A stretch of 49,644 nt of DNA from Lachnospiraceae bacterium (GTDB taxonomy: Bacteria > Bacillota > Clostridia > Lachnospirales > Lachnospiraceae): positions 1 to 49,644 of the forward strand of contig JAAWKM010000007.1 of the NCBI GenBank assembly GCA_022797375.1, in the 5' to 3' direction. This document shows positions 9,808 through 18,462 of this stretch, piece after piece. The notes beneath the pieces were generated by a model. The model ran no database searches. It saw only the letters and a list, made by a program, of their open reading frames with translations, and was not told where the DNA came from. The position numbers and the translations under genes are program-made. Within the stretch, counting starts at the first letter, position 1. Every line of letters begins with the position of its first letter.

Positions 9808-12228
9808 ATGGGGTTATTTTTAGAAACTGCAATAATAAAGGGAAGAGGGTTATTTCCTGTAAAAAAATATCTTAATAATATTGCTTCAGGAAGCAATGAT
9901 TATGGTATAGTGCCAGAAGAATGTATTATGGCATCAAATAAAGCAGGTACAACATTACAGTTTAATGAAAATACAACAGGATTTGAAAAACTAGCATCAG
10001 AATTGTCAAAAGAGGCAAACGGGACAGTCATGTTTTGCTATATTTATGATGATGATTTCTGGGGGTATTTCCTTTATGACAAAGGCCAGGAAAAAGATGT
10101 ATTCTGCCCTATACCAGATTACTTCGGGGATGTAGACGAAGAAGAAGTTGTAAAAATGGCTGGCAGTTCAGGTGTATTATCAAAGATATTTGATGTGCCA
10201 GAAGCCAGGGTCTGCCGTTACCTGTATTTCTGGGAAGAGATGGAGGGGAATACAGATGAAAAGGCATATCCAGATGACCAGTATGGTTATGATACATGGC
10301 AGATGTATGATTTTATAAGGGCACTTGGTTTTGCAGTACCAGGAGAAGAGAAAAAACCAGCTGCGGGGGAAGGAGAGATTCCAGATGGTGTAGTGGAAGA
10401 TGGTTCTGCAGATAGTTTCCAGCTTGCCGCTGTACCAGAAAACACACAAGGCAGCCGTTACCATTTCCAGGTAAACCTGGGAGGAATGTTAGATATACTG
10501 TCAAACCATTTATATAAAAGTCCTGATGTATTTATAAGGGAACTTTTACAGAATGGTGTTGATGCCATTACAATGCGCCAGAAAAAGCAGCCTGGATGGA
10601 ATGGCGGGGTTATTACAATTAATGTTGTGCCAGGGAGAAGGATGGAGTTCCATGATAATGGCTCAGGGCTTAACGAAGAAGAAATACACCATTTTCTTGC
10701 TGTAATAGGGCAGTCATCCAAGACACAGCTTGTAAACGGGAGGATACCAGAAGACTATATTGGAAGGTTTGGTATCGGGCTTTTATCATGTTTTATGGTA
10801 TCAGATTCTATAGTTGTACATACAGTTCCAGCAGATGGCAGCCAGGCACATGTGTGGACAGGGCTTCCAGATGGTACTTATACATTAGAACCGCTTGATA
10901 TGGATTCTCTTGCATATAAGACAGAGGGCGTTACAGGAACAACAGTTATACTTAAGGCAAAAAAGGGCAGTGAACATTATTTCCAGAAGGAGAAAGTTGC
11001 AGAACTTGCCAGGTATTACGGGCTTGCACTTCCAGTACCTGTTTATTTGTCTGGAAATCCTGAAAAGCTTAATAATGTGCCTGCTGACTTTTCAGGCATA
11101 AGCAGAAGCCAGCTTTTATTATTTGGTGACTGGCTTTTTGGTGAGGAATTTATGGATGCAATACCTGTACAGACCCCGCATCTTAGTGGTGTTGCATATA
11201 TTTTGTCTTACCGTACAGACCCGTCAGTTAAAAACGGGCACCGTATATATTTAAAACAGATGCTTCTTACAGAAGAGGGGAATACATTGCTGCCCTCATG
11301 GGCATTTTTTATGCGCTGCTTCTTAAATACAAGAAACCTGCGTCCTACGGCATCACGTGAAGATTTTTATGAAGACAGTGAGCTTGAAGAAGCAAGAAAG
11401 GAATTTGAGGACTGTATAAGGGAATACCTGGAGAAAATGGCACAAGAAGACCAGGCAAGCCTTTCTGGCATTGTAAACGTACATGTACAGGCTATTAAGT
11501 CAATGTCTGTATGGGATGACAGGCTGTTCCGCTTGTTTATAGATTACCTGCCATTTGAAACAAGCGAGGGTACACGCACAGGTTTGTATTTGAAACATGC
11601 TGGTGAGGCGGAGTGGATTAATTCTGTCCCAAGGTTTAAGCAGTTAAGGCCTCTCTTTATGGCACAAGGCAGGCTTTTAATATGTACAGGATATGCAAAT
11701 GATGAAGAACTTATAAGAAAACTTGCCAATATGTTTTCACTTCCTTTAGAAACATTCCATGAGGAAAGCATGAACCTTGTGTTAGAAGAGTTAAACTCAT
11801 TTGAAAGCCAGCAAGCAGAATTCCTGGAGGCTGTTTCAAGCCATGTTTTAAGGGAATTTGACTGTAAGACAGAAATACGCCGTTTCCTTCCAATGGATTT
11901 GCCAGTGCTTTATTCAATGAGTGATGAGGTACAATTTTTAAGACAGCTGCAGTCAGCAAGGGAAAGCAGTAATAATATATTTTCTGATGCATTGTCTTCT
12001 TTAATCAACAGTGTGGAGGAAAAACCACTTGCCACATTGTACTTAAACCTTAACAGCCCGTTAATACAGAGGCTTTCACAGATAACAGACAAGCGGCTTA
12101 TAAAAAGCGTTGCCAGGGTGCTTTATGTGCAGGCACTTCTTGCAGGAGGCCATCCGTTGAGGGGAGGGGAACTAAAAATTTTGAACCAGGAACTTTTAAA
12201 CCTTGTTGAGTATAACTTGCAGATATAA
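9808..12228 (+). CDS. HSP90 (HtpG)-like GHKL ATPase with about 215-aa N-terminal extension
   Basis: Bergerat-fold motifs: YKSPDVFIRELLQNGVDAI (N box), MEFHDNGSGLNEEEI (G1), YIGRFGIGLLSCFMVSD (G2), GTTVILKAK (G3-like); TASREDFYEDSEL. Confidence 0.85.
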   Translation: MGLFLETAIIKGRGLFPVKKYLNNIASGSNDYGIVPEECIMASNKAGTTLQFNENTTGFEKLASELSKEANGTVMFCYIYDDDFWGYFLYDKGQEKDVFCPIPDYFGDVDEEEVVKMAGSSGVLSKIFDVPEARVCRYLYFWEEMEGNTDEKAYPDDQYGYDTWQMYDFIRALGFAVPGEEKKPAAGEGEIPDGVVEDGSADSFQLAAVPENTQGSRYHFQVNLGGMLDILSNHLYKSPDVFIRELLQNGVDAITMRQKKQPGWNGGVITINVVPGRRMEFHDNGSGLNEEEIHHFLAVIGQSSKTQLVNGRIPEDYIGRFGIGLLSCFMVSDSIVVHTVPADGSQAHVWTGLPDGTYTLEPLDMDSLAYKTEGVTGTTVILKAKKGSEHYFQKEKVAELARYYGLALPVPVYLSGNPEKLNNVPADFSGISRSQLLLFGDWLFGEEFMDAIPVQTPHLSGVAYILSYRTDPSVKNGHRIYLKQMLLTEEGNTLLPSWAFFMRCFLNTRNLRPTASREDFYEDSELEEARKEFEDCIREYLEKMAQEDQASLSGIVNVHVQAIKSMSVWDDRLFRLFIDYLPFETSEGTRTGLYLKHAGEAEWINSVPRFKQLRPLFMAQGRLLICTGYANDEELIRKLANMFSLPLETFHEESMNLVLEELNSFESQQAEFLEAVSSHVLREFDCKTEIRRFLPMDLPVLYSMSDEVQFLRQLQSARESSNNIFSDALSSLINSVEEKPLATLYLNLNSPLIQRLSQITDKRLIKSVARVLYVQALLAGGHPLRGGELKILNQELLNLVEYNLQI

Positions 12229-12292
12229 AGAAATTAAGAAGGGTGAATAATTATTACAATAATATAAATGGTAATGTAAAGGGGAATATAAA

Positions 12293-13342
12293 TTGAGATA
12301 TAAAATTGATACAAGTGAGGTTTTTAAGAAAATACATGATATAAACCCAGGTCCAGAACAAACAGCTGCATATATGGAAGAAATAAGAAAGGCAGATATG
12401 GCAGGAGACCCATATGCGATGTTAAGCCTGCGTTCCAGCATGGCGGTTTTTGTACCTTTTTACGATGATGCAACAAAGGTTCTGCCTTATTGTGCTGAAT
12501 TTTTCCAGATAGCAGAGGAACATCCAGAGGCTGTAAAAGCGTATGACAGTTTTACAGTAGCAAGGGAAGCAGCAACTCTTTCTATTATACTGCCACAGAT
12601 AGAGCTTCCAATATGTGAAAAAATGTTTGGAAAAATGGAGGAGGTGGCAGGTATTTTAAGGTGTGGCGCAATAAGACGGCTGCATATGATATGCACAGAA
12701 TTTTATACATATATAGATTTGCAAAAAGCCCAGGAACATTATAATATATTCAATAATGAAAAAATGGGCAGTTATTCTGCATGTAGTGCTTGTGAACAGC
12801 AGGTTAAAGTATGGTATACATTAAAAAAGGGTGATGCAGGGCTTGCACATGAAATGGCAAACAAGATATTTAATGGAAAACTGGAATGCCATGATATACC
12901 CTGGCAGACATATGCAGTTTTTCTTGAACACTATATGGACGGGGGAAGCATTGACGGGCATGAGTCTTTTGTTAAAAAGTTAATTCAAGGGGGATGCAGG
13001 GATGTAAGTGACCTTGCAAATGCTGGTACAGTGCTGCGCTGTATGGCAGCAATTAACATTGAAAAAGGGTTAAGGCTTTTAACACAATACTGGCGCTGGA
13101 CAATTAATATGTGGAATGAACAGGCACTTTATTTCTTCTATAAAGGTGCATGGTGCTGCTGCCGCCAGGCAAATTTATGTGGCAAAGAAAGAACGTTATA
13201 TCCGCCACAGGGATTAAATATTGGAGTAAATACTACAAGGTTTTTTGAAGAATGGTTTTACAACAAAGCTGTACAGGCAGCAGAAAAATTTGACAGGCGC
13301 AATGGTACAAACTTCTATATGGAAGATTTAGGGCGTGCATAA
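12293..13342 (+). CDS. Helical-repeat-like hypothetical protein, paralogue B
   Basis: SACSACEQ, CHDIP, GTVLRCMA, EEWFYNKA, FDRRNGTNFY shared with paralogues A and C. Confidence 0.6.
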   Translation: MRYKIDTSEVFKKIHDINPGPEQTAAYMEEIRKADMAGDPYAMLSLRSSMAVFVPFYDDATKVLPYCAEFFQIAEEHPEAVKAYDSFTVAREAATLSIILPQIELPICEKMFGKMEEVAGILRCGAIRRLHMICTEFYTYIDLQKAQEHYNIFNNEKMGSYSACSACEQQVKVWYTLKKGDAGLAHEMANKIFNGKLECHDIPWQTYAVFLEHYMDGGSIDGHESFVKKLIQGGCRDVSDLANAGTVLRCMAAINIEKGLRLLTQYWRWTINMWNEQALYFFYKGAWCCCRQANLCGKERTLYPPQGLNIGVNTTRFFEEWFYNKAVQAAEKFDRRNGTNFYMEDLGRA

Positions 13343-13399
13343 ATTATCAGGTTAAACTGTATTTAGAAATTAACAGCCTGGAATTATATAAAATATAAC

Positions 13400-13416
13400 C
13401 AGTGCTGAAAGCACTG
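13400..13416 (-). repeat. 17-nt palindromic hairpin, copy 2 (opposite orientation)
   Basis: CAGTGCT-GAA-AGCACTG; reverse complement has the same gtaaca flank as copy 1. Confidence 0.6.
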
Positions 13417-13471
13417 CTATGTTACTGTTAAGCATAAGGCTGGGCAATAACTTCAGGAGAGGAGAACAGAA

Positions 13472-14584
13472 ATGGCAGAAATGTATTTTGATGGTGAAGC
13501 AATGTCAAGAATGGTAAATATGCTTCCAGATGGAGAAGAAAAAATAACTGTCCTTAAAGAATATATAAAAGAGGCAGACGAGGCAGGTGAAGCATATTAC
13601 CAGCTTGTCTGGCGTTATGATTATGCATGCCAGGCATATTTTCATGGAGACCCTGTAAGTGCCATGCCAATAGCAGCAGAGTATGCAGATATATACGAAA
13701 AAAACCCTCATGCACTTGATAATGTCCGTGATAACGGCGGGCCAGAGTCTTATCTTATGATTACCCAGATAGGGCTTGACAATATTGTGGCACTTCCACA
13801 GATTCCTATAGAACAGTGGGAAGAAGCGATGGATAATTTCCATGCCCTTGTTAAAAGGTTTAATACAGGGCACAGGGTTTACTGGTGGCAGCTTGCGCGT
13901 TTCTGGCAATATATAGATAAGGAAAAAGCGTTCCAGTATTTCCAGAGGTTCTGGAAAACAGGAAGGGACGGGCTGTCTGACTGCCGGGCATGTGAACGTT
14001 CTTATGCTGTACATATGTCGCTGCTTGTGGGTGACCGTAAAGCGGCGGATGAATATGCCAAGCCATTAAAAGCAGGGCGTACAAATTTCTGTAATGATGC
14101 ACCTAAACTTTTCAGGTATTATTATCTTGAAGATGCGCTCGACAGGGGGGACTTAAAAGAGGCAACAGTGTATGCAAACCAGCTTAATGTTAAAATGGAA
14201 AAGCGCATACATGATTTAAGCTTTTTTGGTGCAGTGATACGGTGTTTTGCATATACCAATATAGATAAGGCTATTGAAAAACTCCAGGATGGAATGAAAA
14301 TGATACTGGGGCTGTGGGACCAGATTAAAGTTTATGATTTCTACAAGGGGGCATATGTGTGTTTACATGAACTTGCAAAGACTAAAGATACAATTGTACT
14401 GGATATGCCAGAGAAATTCCCGCTTTACCAGGAAGATGGCAGTTATAACTGCAGCAGGCTGGAACAATGGTTCTATGGGCAGGCATGTACAATAGGGGAT
14501 AAATTTGACAATAGAAATAAAAGCAGTTACTTTAAGGATAATATGGGAATGGCATGTGCATGTGAAGCAAAAACTGTAAGTTAG
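13472..14584 (+). CDS. Helical-repeat-like hypothetical protein, paralogue C
   Basis: SDCRACER, CNDAP, GAVIRCFA, EQWFYGQA, FDNRNKSSYF shared with paralogues A and B. Confidence 0.6.
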   Translation: MAEMYFDGEAMSRMVNMLPDGEEKITVLKEYIKEADEAGEAYYQLVWRYDYACQAYFHGDPVSAMPIAAEYADIYEKNPHALDNVRDNGGPESYLMITQIGLDNIVALPQIPIEQWEEAMDNFHALVKRFNTGHRVYWWQLARFWQYIDKEKAFQYFQRFWKTGRDGLSDCRACERSYAVHMSLLVGDRKAADEYAKPLKAGRTNFCNDAPKLFRYYYLEDALDRGDLKEATVYANQLNVKMEKRIHDLSFFGAVIRCFAYTNIDKAIEKLQDGMKMILGLWDQIKVYDFYKGAYVCLHELAKTKDTIVLDMPEKFPLYQEDGSYNCSRLEQWFYGQACTIGDKFDNRNKSSYFKDNMGMACACEAKTVS

Positions 14585-14598
14585 AAACGGAGCTTAAT

Positions 14599-15720
14599 AT
14601 GTTTATTATGTATATAGTTATAATGCTAATAATTGTACTGGCAGCAGGAATATATATATTTTTCCGTCTGCGCCGTCTGCTTAGGTTTTATGGTGCAGAT
14701 ACTAATAAAAAGTGGATTAAAGCTGTTAATATAATATTATCCGTTATACCTGCTTTACTTTGTATGGTTTTATTTTCAAATACAGCAATTATTATATTAC
14801 ATATTACAGCAGCATTTATGTTATTTGATATTATTTCATATATAACCAGCAGGATTTATGGAAACAGGCAGAAAGGCGGGGCAGCAGATTTATTATCAAA
14901 GCTCTGCCAGGGTGGTATACTGCCAGTCCTGGCTGCGTTTTTAGTGATTGGATATGGGTATTATAATATGAACCATATAAAGTCAACAGAATATATAATT
15001 AATACAGATAAAATTACAGGAAGCTGCCGTATACTTTTTTTATCTGATATACATTATGGCACAGTACAAGATACAAAAGTATTAAAAGATAAAATATATG
15101 AAATAAACAGCCGGAAGCCTGATATTGTAATACTGGGCGGGGATATTACAGATGAAGGCACTTCAAAAGAAGAAATGCAGGAAGTTTTCAAAATGCTTGG
15201 AGGGATTGAAAACCAGCAAGGGATTTATTATGTGTATGGAAACCATGACAGGCAGCCATACACATCTAAAAGGACTTATACAGATGAAGAGCTTGTACAG
15301 GCAATTTTACAAAATGGCATTATAATACTAGAAGATAGTTATATAGAAATAGGGCAGGACTTAATACTTGCTGGCAGGGCAGATGCCACAATGGGAAGAA
15401 CATCAGACCGCCTGCCCCCTGGTGAAATATTAAAGGAGGCAGACAAAGATAAATATATAATTGTTGCAGACCACCAGCCAGTTGAGGCAGCAGAAAATAA
15501 TAAAAACAACGTCATGCTTGAATTATCAGGACATACTCATGGAGGACAGATATGGCCAGCCGGGCTTGTTTCTGAGACCGCTGGTGTATTAAATTATGGT
15601 GAATACAATGAGGGAAACTGCAAAGTAATTGTATCTTCTGGTGTGGCAGGATGGACATATTCAATGCGTACAGGAAAACATTGCGAATATGTTGTTGTTG
15701 ATATTAAAGGAAAGAGGTAA
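14599..15720 (+). CDS. Membrane-anchored metallophosphoesterase (YkuE-like)
   Basis: N-terminal TM helices; LFLSDIHYGT, ILGGDITDEG, YGNHDRQPY, LSGHTHGGQIWPAGL. Confidence 0.85.
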   Translation: MFIMYIVIMLIIVLAAGIYIFFRLRRLLRFYGADTNKKWIKAVNIILSVIPALLCMVLFSNTAIIILHITAAFMLFDIISYITSRIYGNRQKGGAADLLSKLCQGGILPVLAAFLVIGYGYYNMNHIKSTEYIINTDKITGSCRILFLSDIHYGTVQDTKVLKDKIYEINSRKPDIVILGGDITDEGTSKEEMQEVFKMLGGIENQQGIYYVYGNHDRQPYTSKRTYTDEELVQAILQNGIIILEDSYIEIGQDLILAGRADATMGRTSDRLPPGEILKEADKDKYIIVADHQPVEAAENNKNNVMLELSGHTHGGQIWPAGLVSETAGVLNYGEYNEGNCKVIVSSGVAGWTYSMRTGKHCEYVVVDIKGKR

Positions 15721-15726
15721 TCTTTT

Positions 15727-16566
15727 ATGACAGTAATTGAAAACAAAACATTTGACATGGAAAGGGCACTTTATGGCAGTGACGGGCTGTCAGCCAGCAA
15801 ATGTATTTTTGACGGGCCAGCAGATGGTGAAAGCGCTTTAAAAGAATGCAGTAATATACAAATATCAGACTGTTATTTTAACCTGCGCTACCCGTTCTGG
15901 CATGACAAGGTGCTTAGTATATCAGGTTCAGAAATGACAGAAAAATGCCGTGCTGCATTGTGGTATTCCAGCAGTATAGATATTTCCAGTTCAAAACTTC
16001 ATGGAATAAAGGCCCTGCGTGAGTGCAAAAATGTAAATATGCATAGATGTGATATTATTTCACCAGAATTTGGATGGTCAGTACATAATATTACAATGAA
16101 AGATTGTACTGCACAGAGTGAATATTTTATGATGCGTTCAACAGGGCTGGACTTTAATAATGTAAGGCTTGATGGTAAATATTCGTTCCAGTATATAGAG
16201 GATTCTGTCTTTGAAAATTGTGTATTTAATACAAAAGATGCATTCTGGCATGCTAAGAATATAACAATAAAAAATAGTATTGTAAAAGGTGAATATCTTG
16301 CATGGTATTGTGAAAATGTAACATTTGAAAACTGTAAAATTACTGGTACACAGCCACTGTGTTATTGTAAGGGATTGAAACTTGTTAATTGCGAAATGTA
16401 TGATGCAGATTTATGCTTTGAGAAATCGGAAGCAGAGGCTGTAATTACAACGCCTGTAACCAGTATTAAGAACCCGCTTTCAGGCAATATTTATATACCA
16501 TCTGCCTGTGAAGTAATCCGTGATGACAGTAATTCAGACGGAAAAGTAATTGTAACAGGAGATTAA
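15727..16566 (+). CDS. DUF3737-like right-handed beta-helix protein
   Basis: Repeating N-x-x-(M/I)-x-x-C/S-x-(I/V) rungs (NVNMHRCDI, NITMKDCTA, NITIKNSIV, NVTFENCKI). Confidence 0.7.
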   Translation: MTVIENKTFDMERALYGSDGLSASKCIFDGPADGESALKECSNIQISDCYFNLRYPFWHDKVLSISGSEMTEKCRAALWYSSSIDISSSKLHGIKALRECKNVNMHRCDIISPEFGWSVHNITMKDCTAQSEYFMMRSTGLDFNNVRLDGKYSFQYIEDSVFENCVFNTKDAFWHAKNITIKNSIVKGEYLAWYCENVTFENCKITGTQPLCYCKGLKLVNCEMYDADLCFEKSEAEAVITTPVTSIKNPLSGNIYIPSACEVIRDDSNSDGKVIVTGD

Positions 16567-16645
16567 TACTAAAGGCTTATGCTGTTACGAATAATGTTTT
16601 ACAATTTGATTATAATATTATTTACAATATAAAGGAGATAAAAAT

Positions 16646-17185
16646 ATGGGATGTCTGGCAGTTTTATTTGCACTTGATGAGCAGCAGGTACTTAAACTGG
16701 AAGCGGTACCAAGAAAAGACCGTGCTTATTATATGCATGAAGAAATAGAGGAAATATTTTTTGACGATTATCCAGAATATACGCAGGAATTAGACAAGGC
16801 ATGGGATGCAATGCACCGTGCACTTAATGGCGGGGCACTAAGTTATAATGAAGATACGCAGCCTTTATGCTATGTAATCCTTGCCGGCAAGCCACTTTAT
16901 GGAGTGGAATTTGCAGATGGTGAATATATTACTCCAGAAGGTGAAGAAAGTGATATTATTACGCTTAAAACACCAGAACAGGTAGCAAGGGTGGCAGCAG
17001 AACTTCCTAAAATAACAGAAGAGCAGTTCCGTGAATGGTATTACCAGATAGATGAAGAGGATTATTGTTATCCGTTAAGTGAAGAGGATTTTAATTATAC
17101 ATGGTACTGGTTCAGTGATAGTATTGCTTTCTGGGAAAGGGCAGCAGCAGAGAAGAAGTATGTGTTGTTTACCGTTGACCAGTAA
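16646..17185 (+). CDS. DUF1877/YfbM-like protein
   Basis: N-terminal MGCLAVLFALDEQQVLKL and a KAWDAMHRALNGG segment resemble DUF1877. Confidence 0.5.
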   Translation: MGCLAVLFALDEQQVLKLEAVPRKDRAYYMHEEIEEIFFDDYPEYTQELDKAWDAMHRALNGGALSYNEDTQPLCYVILAGKPLYGVEFADGEYITPEGEESDIITLKTPEQVARVAAELPKITEEQFREWYYQIDEEDYCYPLSEEDFNYTWYWFSDSIAFWERAAAEKKYVLFTVDQ

Positions 17186-17266
17186 AGCAGGCAGGTGTGT
17201 AAGCTGCTGGCAGTTTTTGCACGCCTTTGATAAAATTATATAATGAATGCTATTTTATTACATTGG

Positions 17267-17300
17267 AAACCCTTATAAAAATATAAGGGTTTATTTTATT
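17267..17300 (+). terminator. Rho-independent terminator after the HSP90-like cluster
   Basis: AAACCCTTAT-AAAAAT-ATAAGGGTTT stem-loop followed by attttatt. Confidence 0.75.
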
Positions 17301-17416
17301 GCATGAAAAATATAAAAGATAACATTTAATGGAATTATGGGAAAATAACAAATAAACTTGTATAGAAGTCCAGGGATATCATTCTAAAGAAGAAAAAAGT
17401 TTTTTCGTAAAAGACC

Positions 17417-17445
17417 TTGAAAAGTGAAAATAAATGTGCTATTAT
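17417..17445 (+). promoter_or_regulatory. Sigma-A-type promoter upstream of the polysaccharide locus
   Basis: TTGAAA (17417-17422), 17-nt spacer, TATTAT (17440-17445); about 200 nt upstream of the first gene. Confidence 0.55.
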
Positions 17446-17661
17446 TCCATAGTATCAAATTTAAAATATTATTTTGATAATATTGTAGTATTGTAAGGTA
17501 ATTTATGATAATAAAACCAAAGTGCATTTTGTAAAAAGAAGGATGCTGTAAGACTTGTCTGCTATTGTTATATGTGTGTCCGCATCCAGGACTAATGCAG
17601 TATTTGGGTGTATGGACAATTGCTTGTAAAAAGCAACAGTTTTACTAAGAGGAATTAAGTA

Positions 17662-18456
17662 ATGTGTATAAGTGGACAACAGGAAATATATAAATTTATT
17701 CATAAAGTTGATAAGTCAAAAATTCCTACCTGTAATATTATGGGTGTTGAAATTGCTGCCATTAATATGGACTGGCTTCTCAAGTTTACAAATAAATATA
17801 TTGAGAGCCTTTCAGGGGATTATATGTGTGTGTCAAATGTCCATACAACAGTTACAGCATATGAAGATGAAGAATATAAAGCAATACAGAATGGTGGAAT
17901 AATGGCAATTCCTGACGGAGGGCCATTATCTTCTGTTGGCAAGAGGCGTGGATATAAGAAAATGAGCCGTACAACAGGACCAGACTATATGGCAGAAGTA
18001 TTTAAAATAAGTGTGAAAAAGGGATACAGGCATTTTTTTTATGGAAGCACTAATGAAACAATTGTTAAATTAAAAAGGGTATTAGAAAAGGATTATCCAG
18101 GAATACAGATTGCAGGAATGTATAGCCCCCCATTCAGGCCAGTTACAGAAGAAGAAGACAAGGAAATAATATGCCGGATAAATAATGCCAGCCCTGATTT
18201 TATATGGGTTGGATTAGGTGCGCCTAAACAGGAAATATGGATGGCAGGACACCAGGGGAAGGTAAAGGGTTTTATGGTTGGTACAGGGGCTGGATTTGAT
18301 TATTTTGCTGGAAATATTGAAAGAGCACCAGAATGGATGCAGAAAAGTAATATGGAGTGGTTTTACAGATTGTTCCAGGACCCACGGAGGCTTTTTGGCA
18401 GATATTTGCATACAAATACGAAGTTTATTTGGAATTCTTATATTAAAGGAAGATAG
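17662..18456 (+). CDS. WecG/TagA/CpsF family glycosyltransferase
   Basis: IPDGGPLSSVGKRRGYKKMSRTTGPDYM, GLGAPKQEIWMAGHQGKV, VGTGAGFDYFAGNIERAPEWMQKSNMEWFYRL. Confidence 0.9.
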   Translation: MCISGQQEIYKFIHKVDKSKIPTCNIMGVEIAAINMDWLLKFTNKYIESLSGDYMCVSNVHTTVTAYEDEEYKAIQNGGIMAIPDGGPLSSVGKRRGYKKMSRTTGPDYMAEVFKISVKKGYRHFFYGSTNETIVKLKRVLEKDYPGIQIAGMYSPPFRPVTEEEDKEIICRINNASPDFIWVGLGAPKQEIWMAGHQGKVKGFMVGTGAGFDYFAGNIERAPEWMQKSNMEWFYRLFQDPRRLFGRYLHTNTKFIWNSYIKGR

Positions 18457-18462
18457 GGGCAG

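Noticed and set aside
14145-14150. G6 run in paralogue C as a further phase-variable tract
   Set aside because: Too short to be a convincing hypermutable tract; the gene is intact.
18126-18131. C6 run in the WecG/TagA gene
   Set aside because: Only six bases and in frame in a conserved Pro-Pro region; insufficient evidence for slippage.
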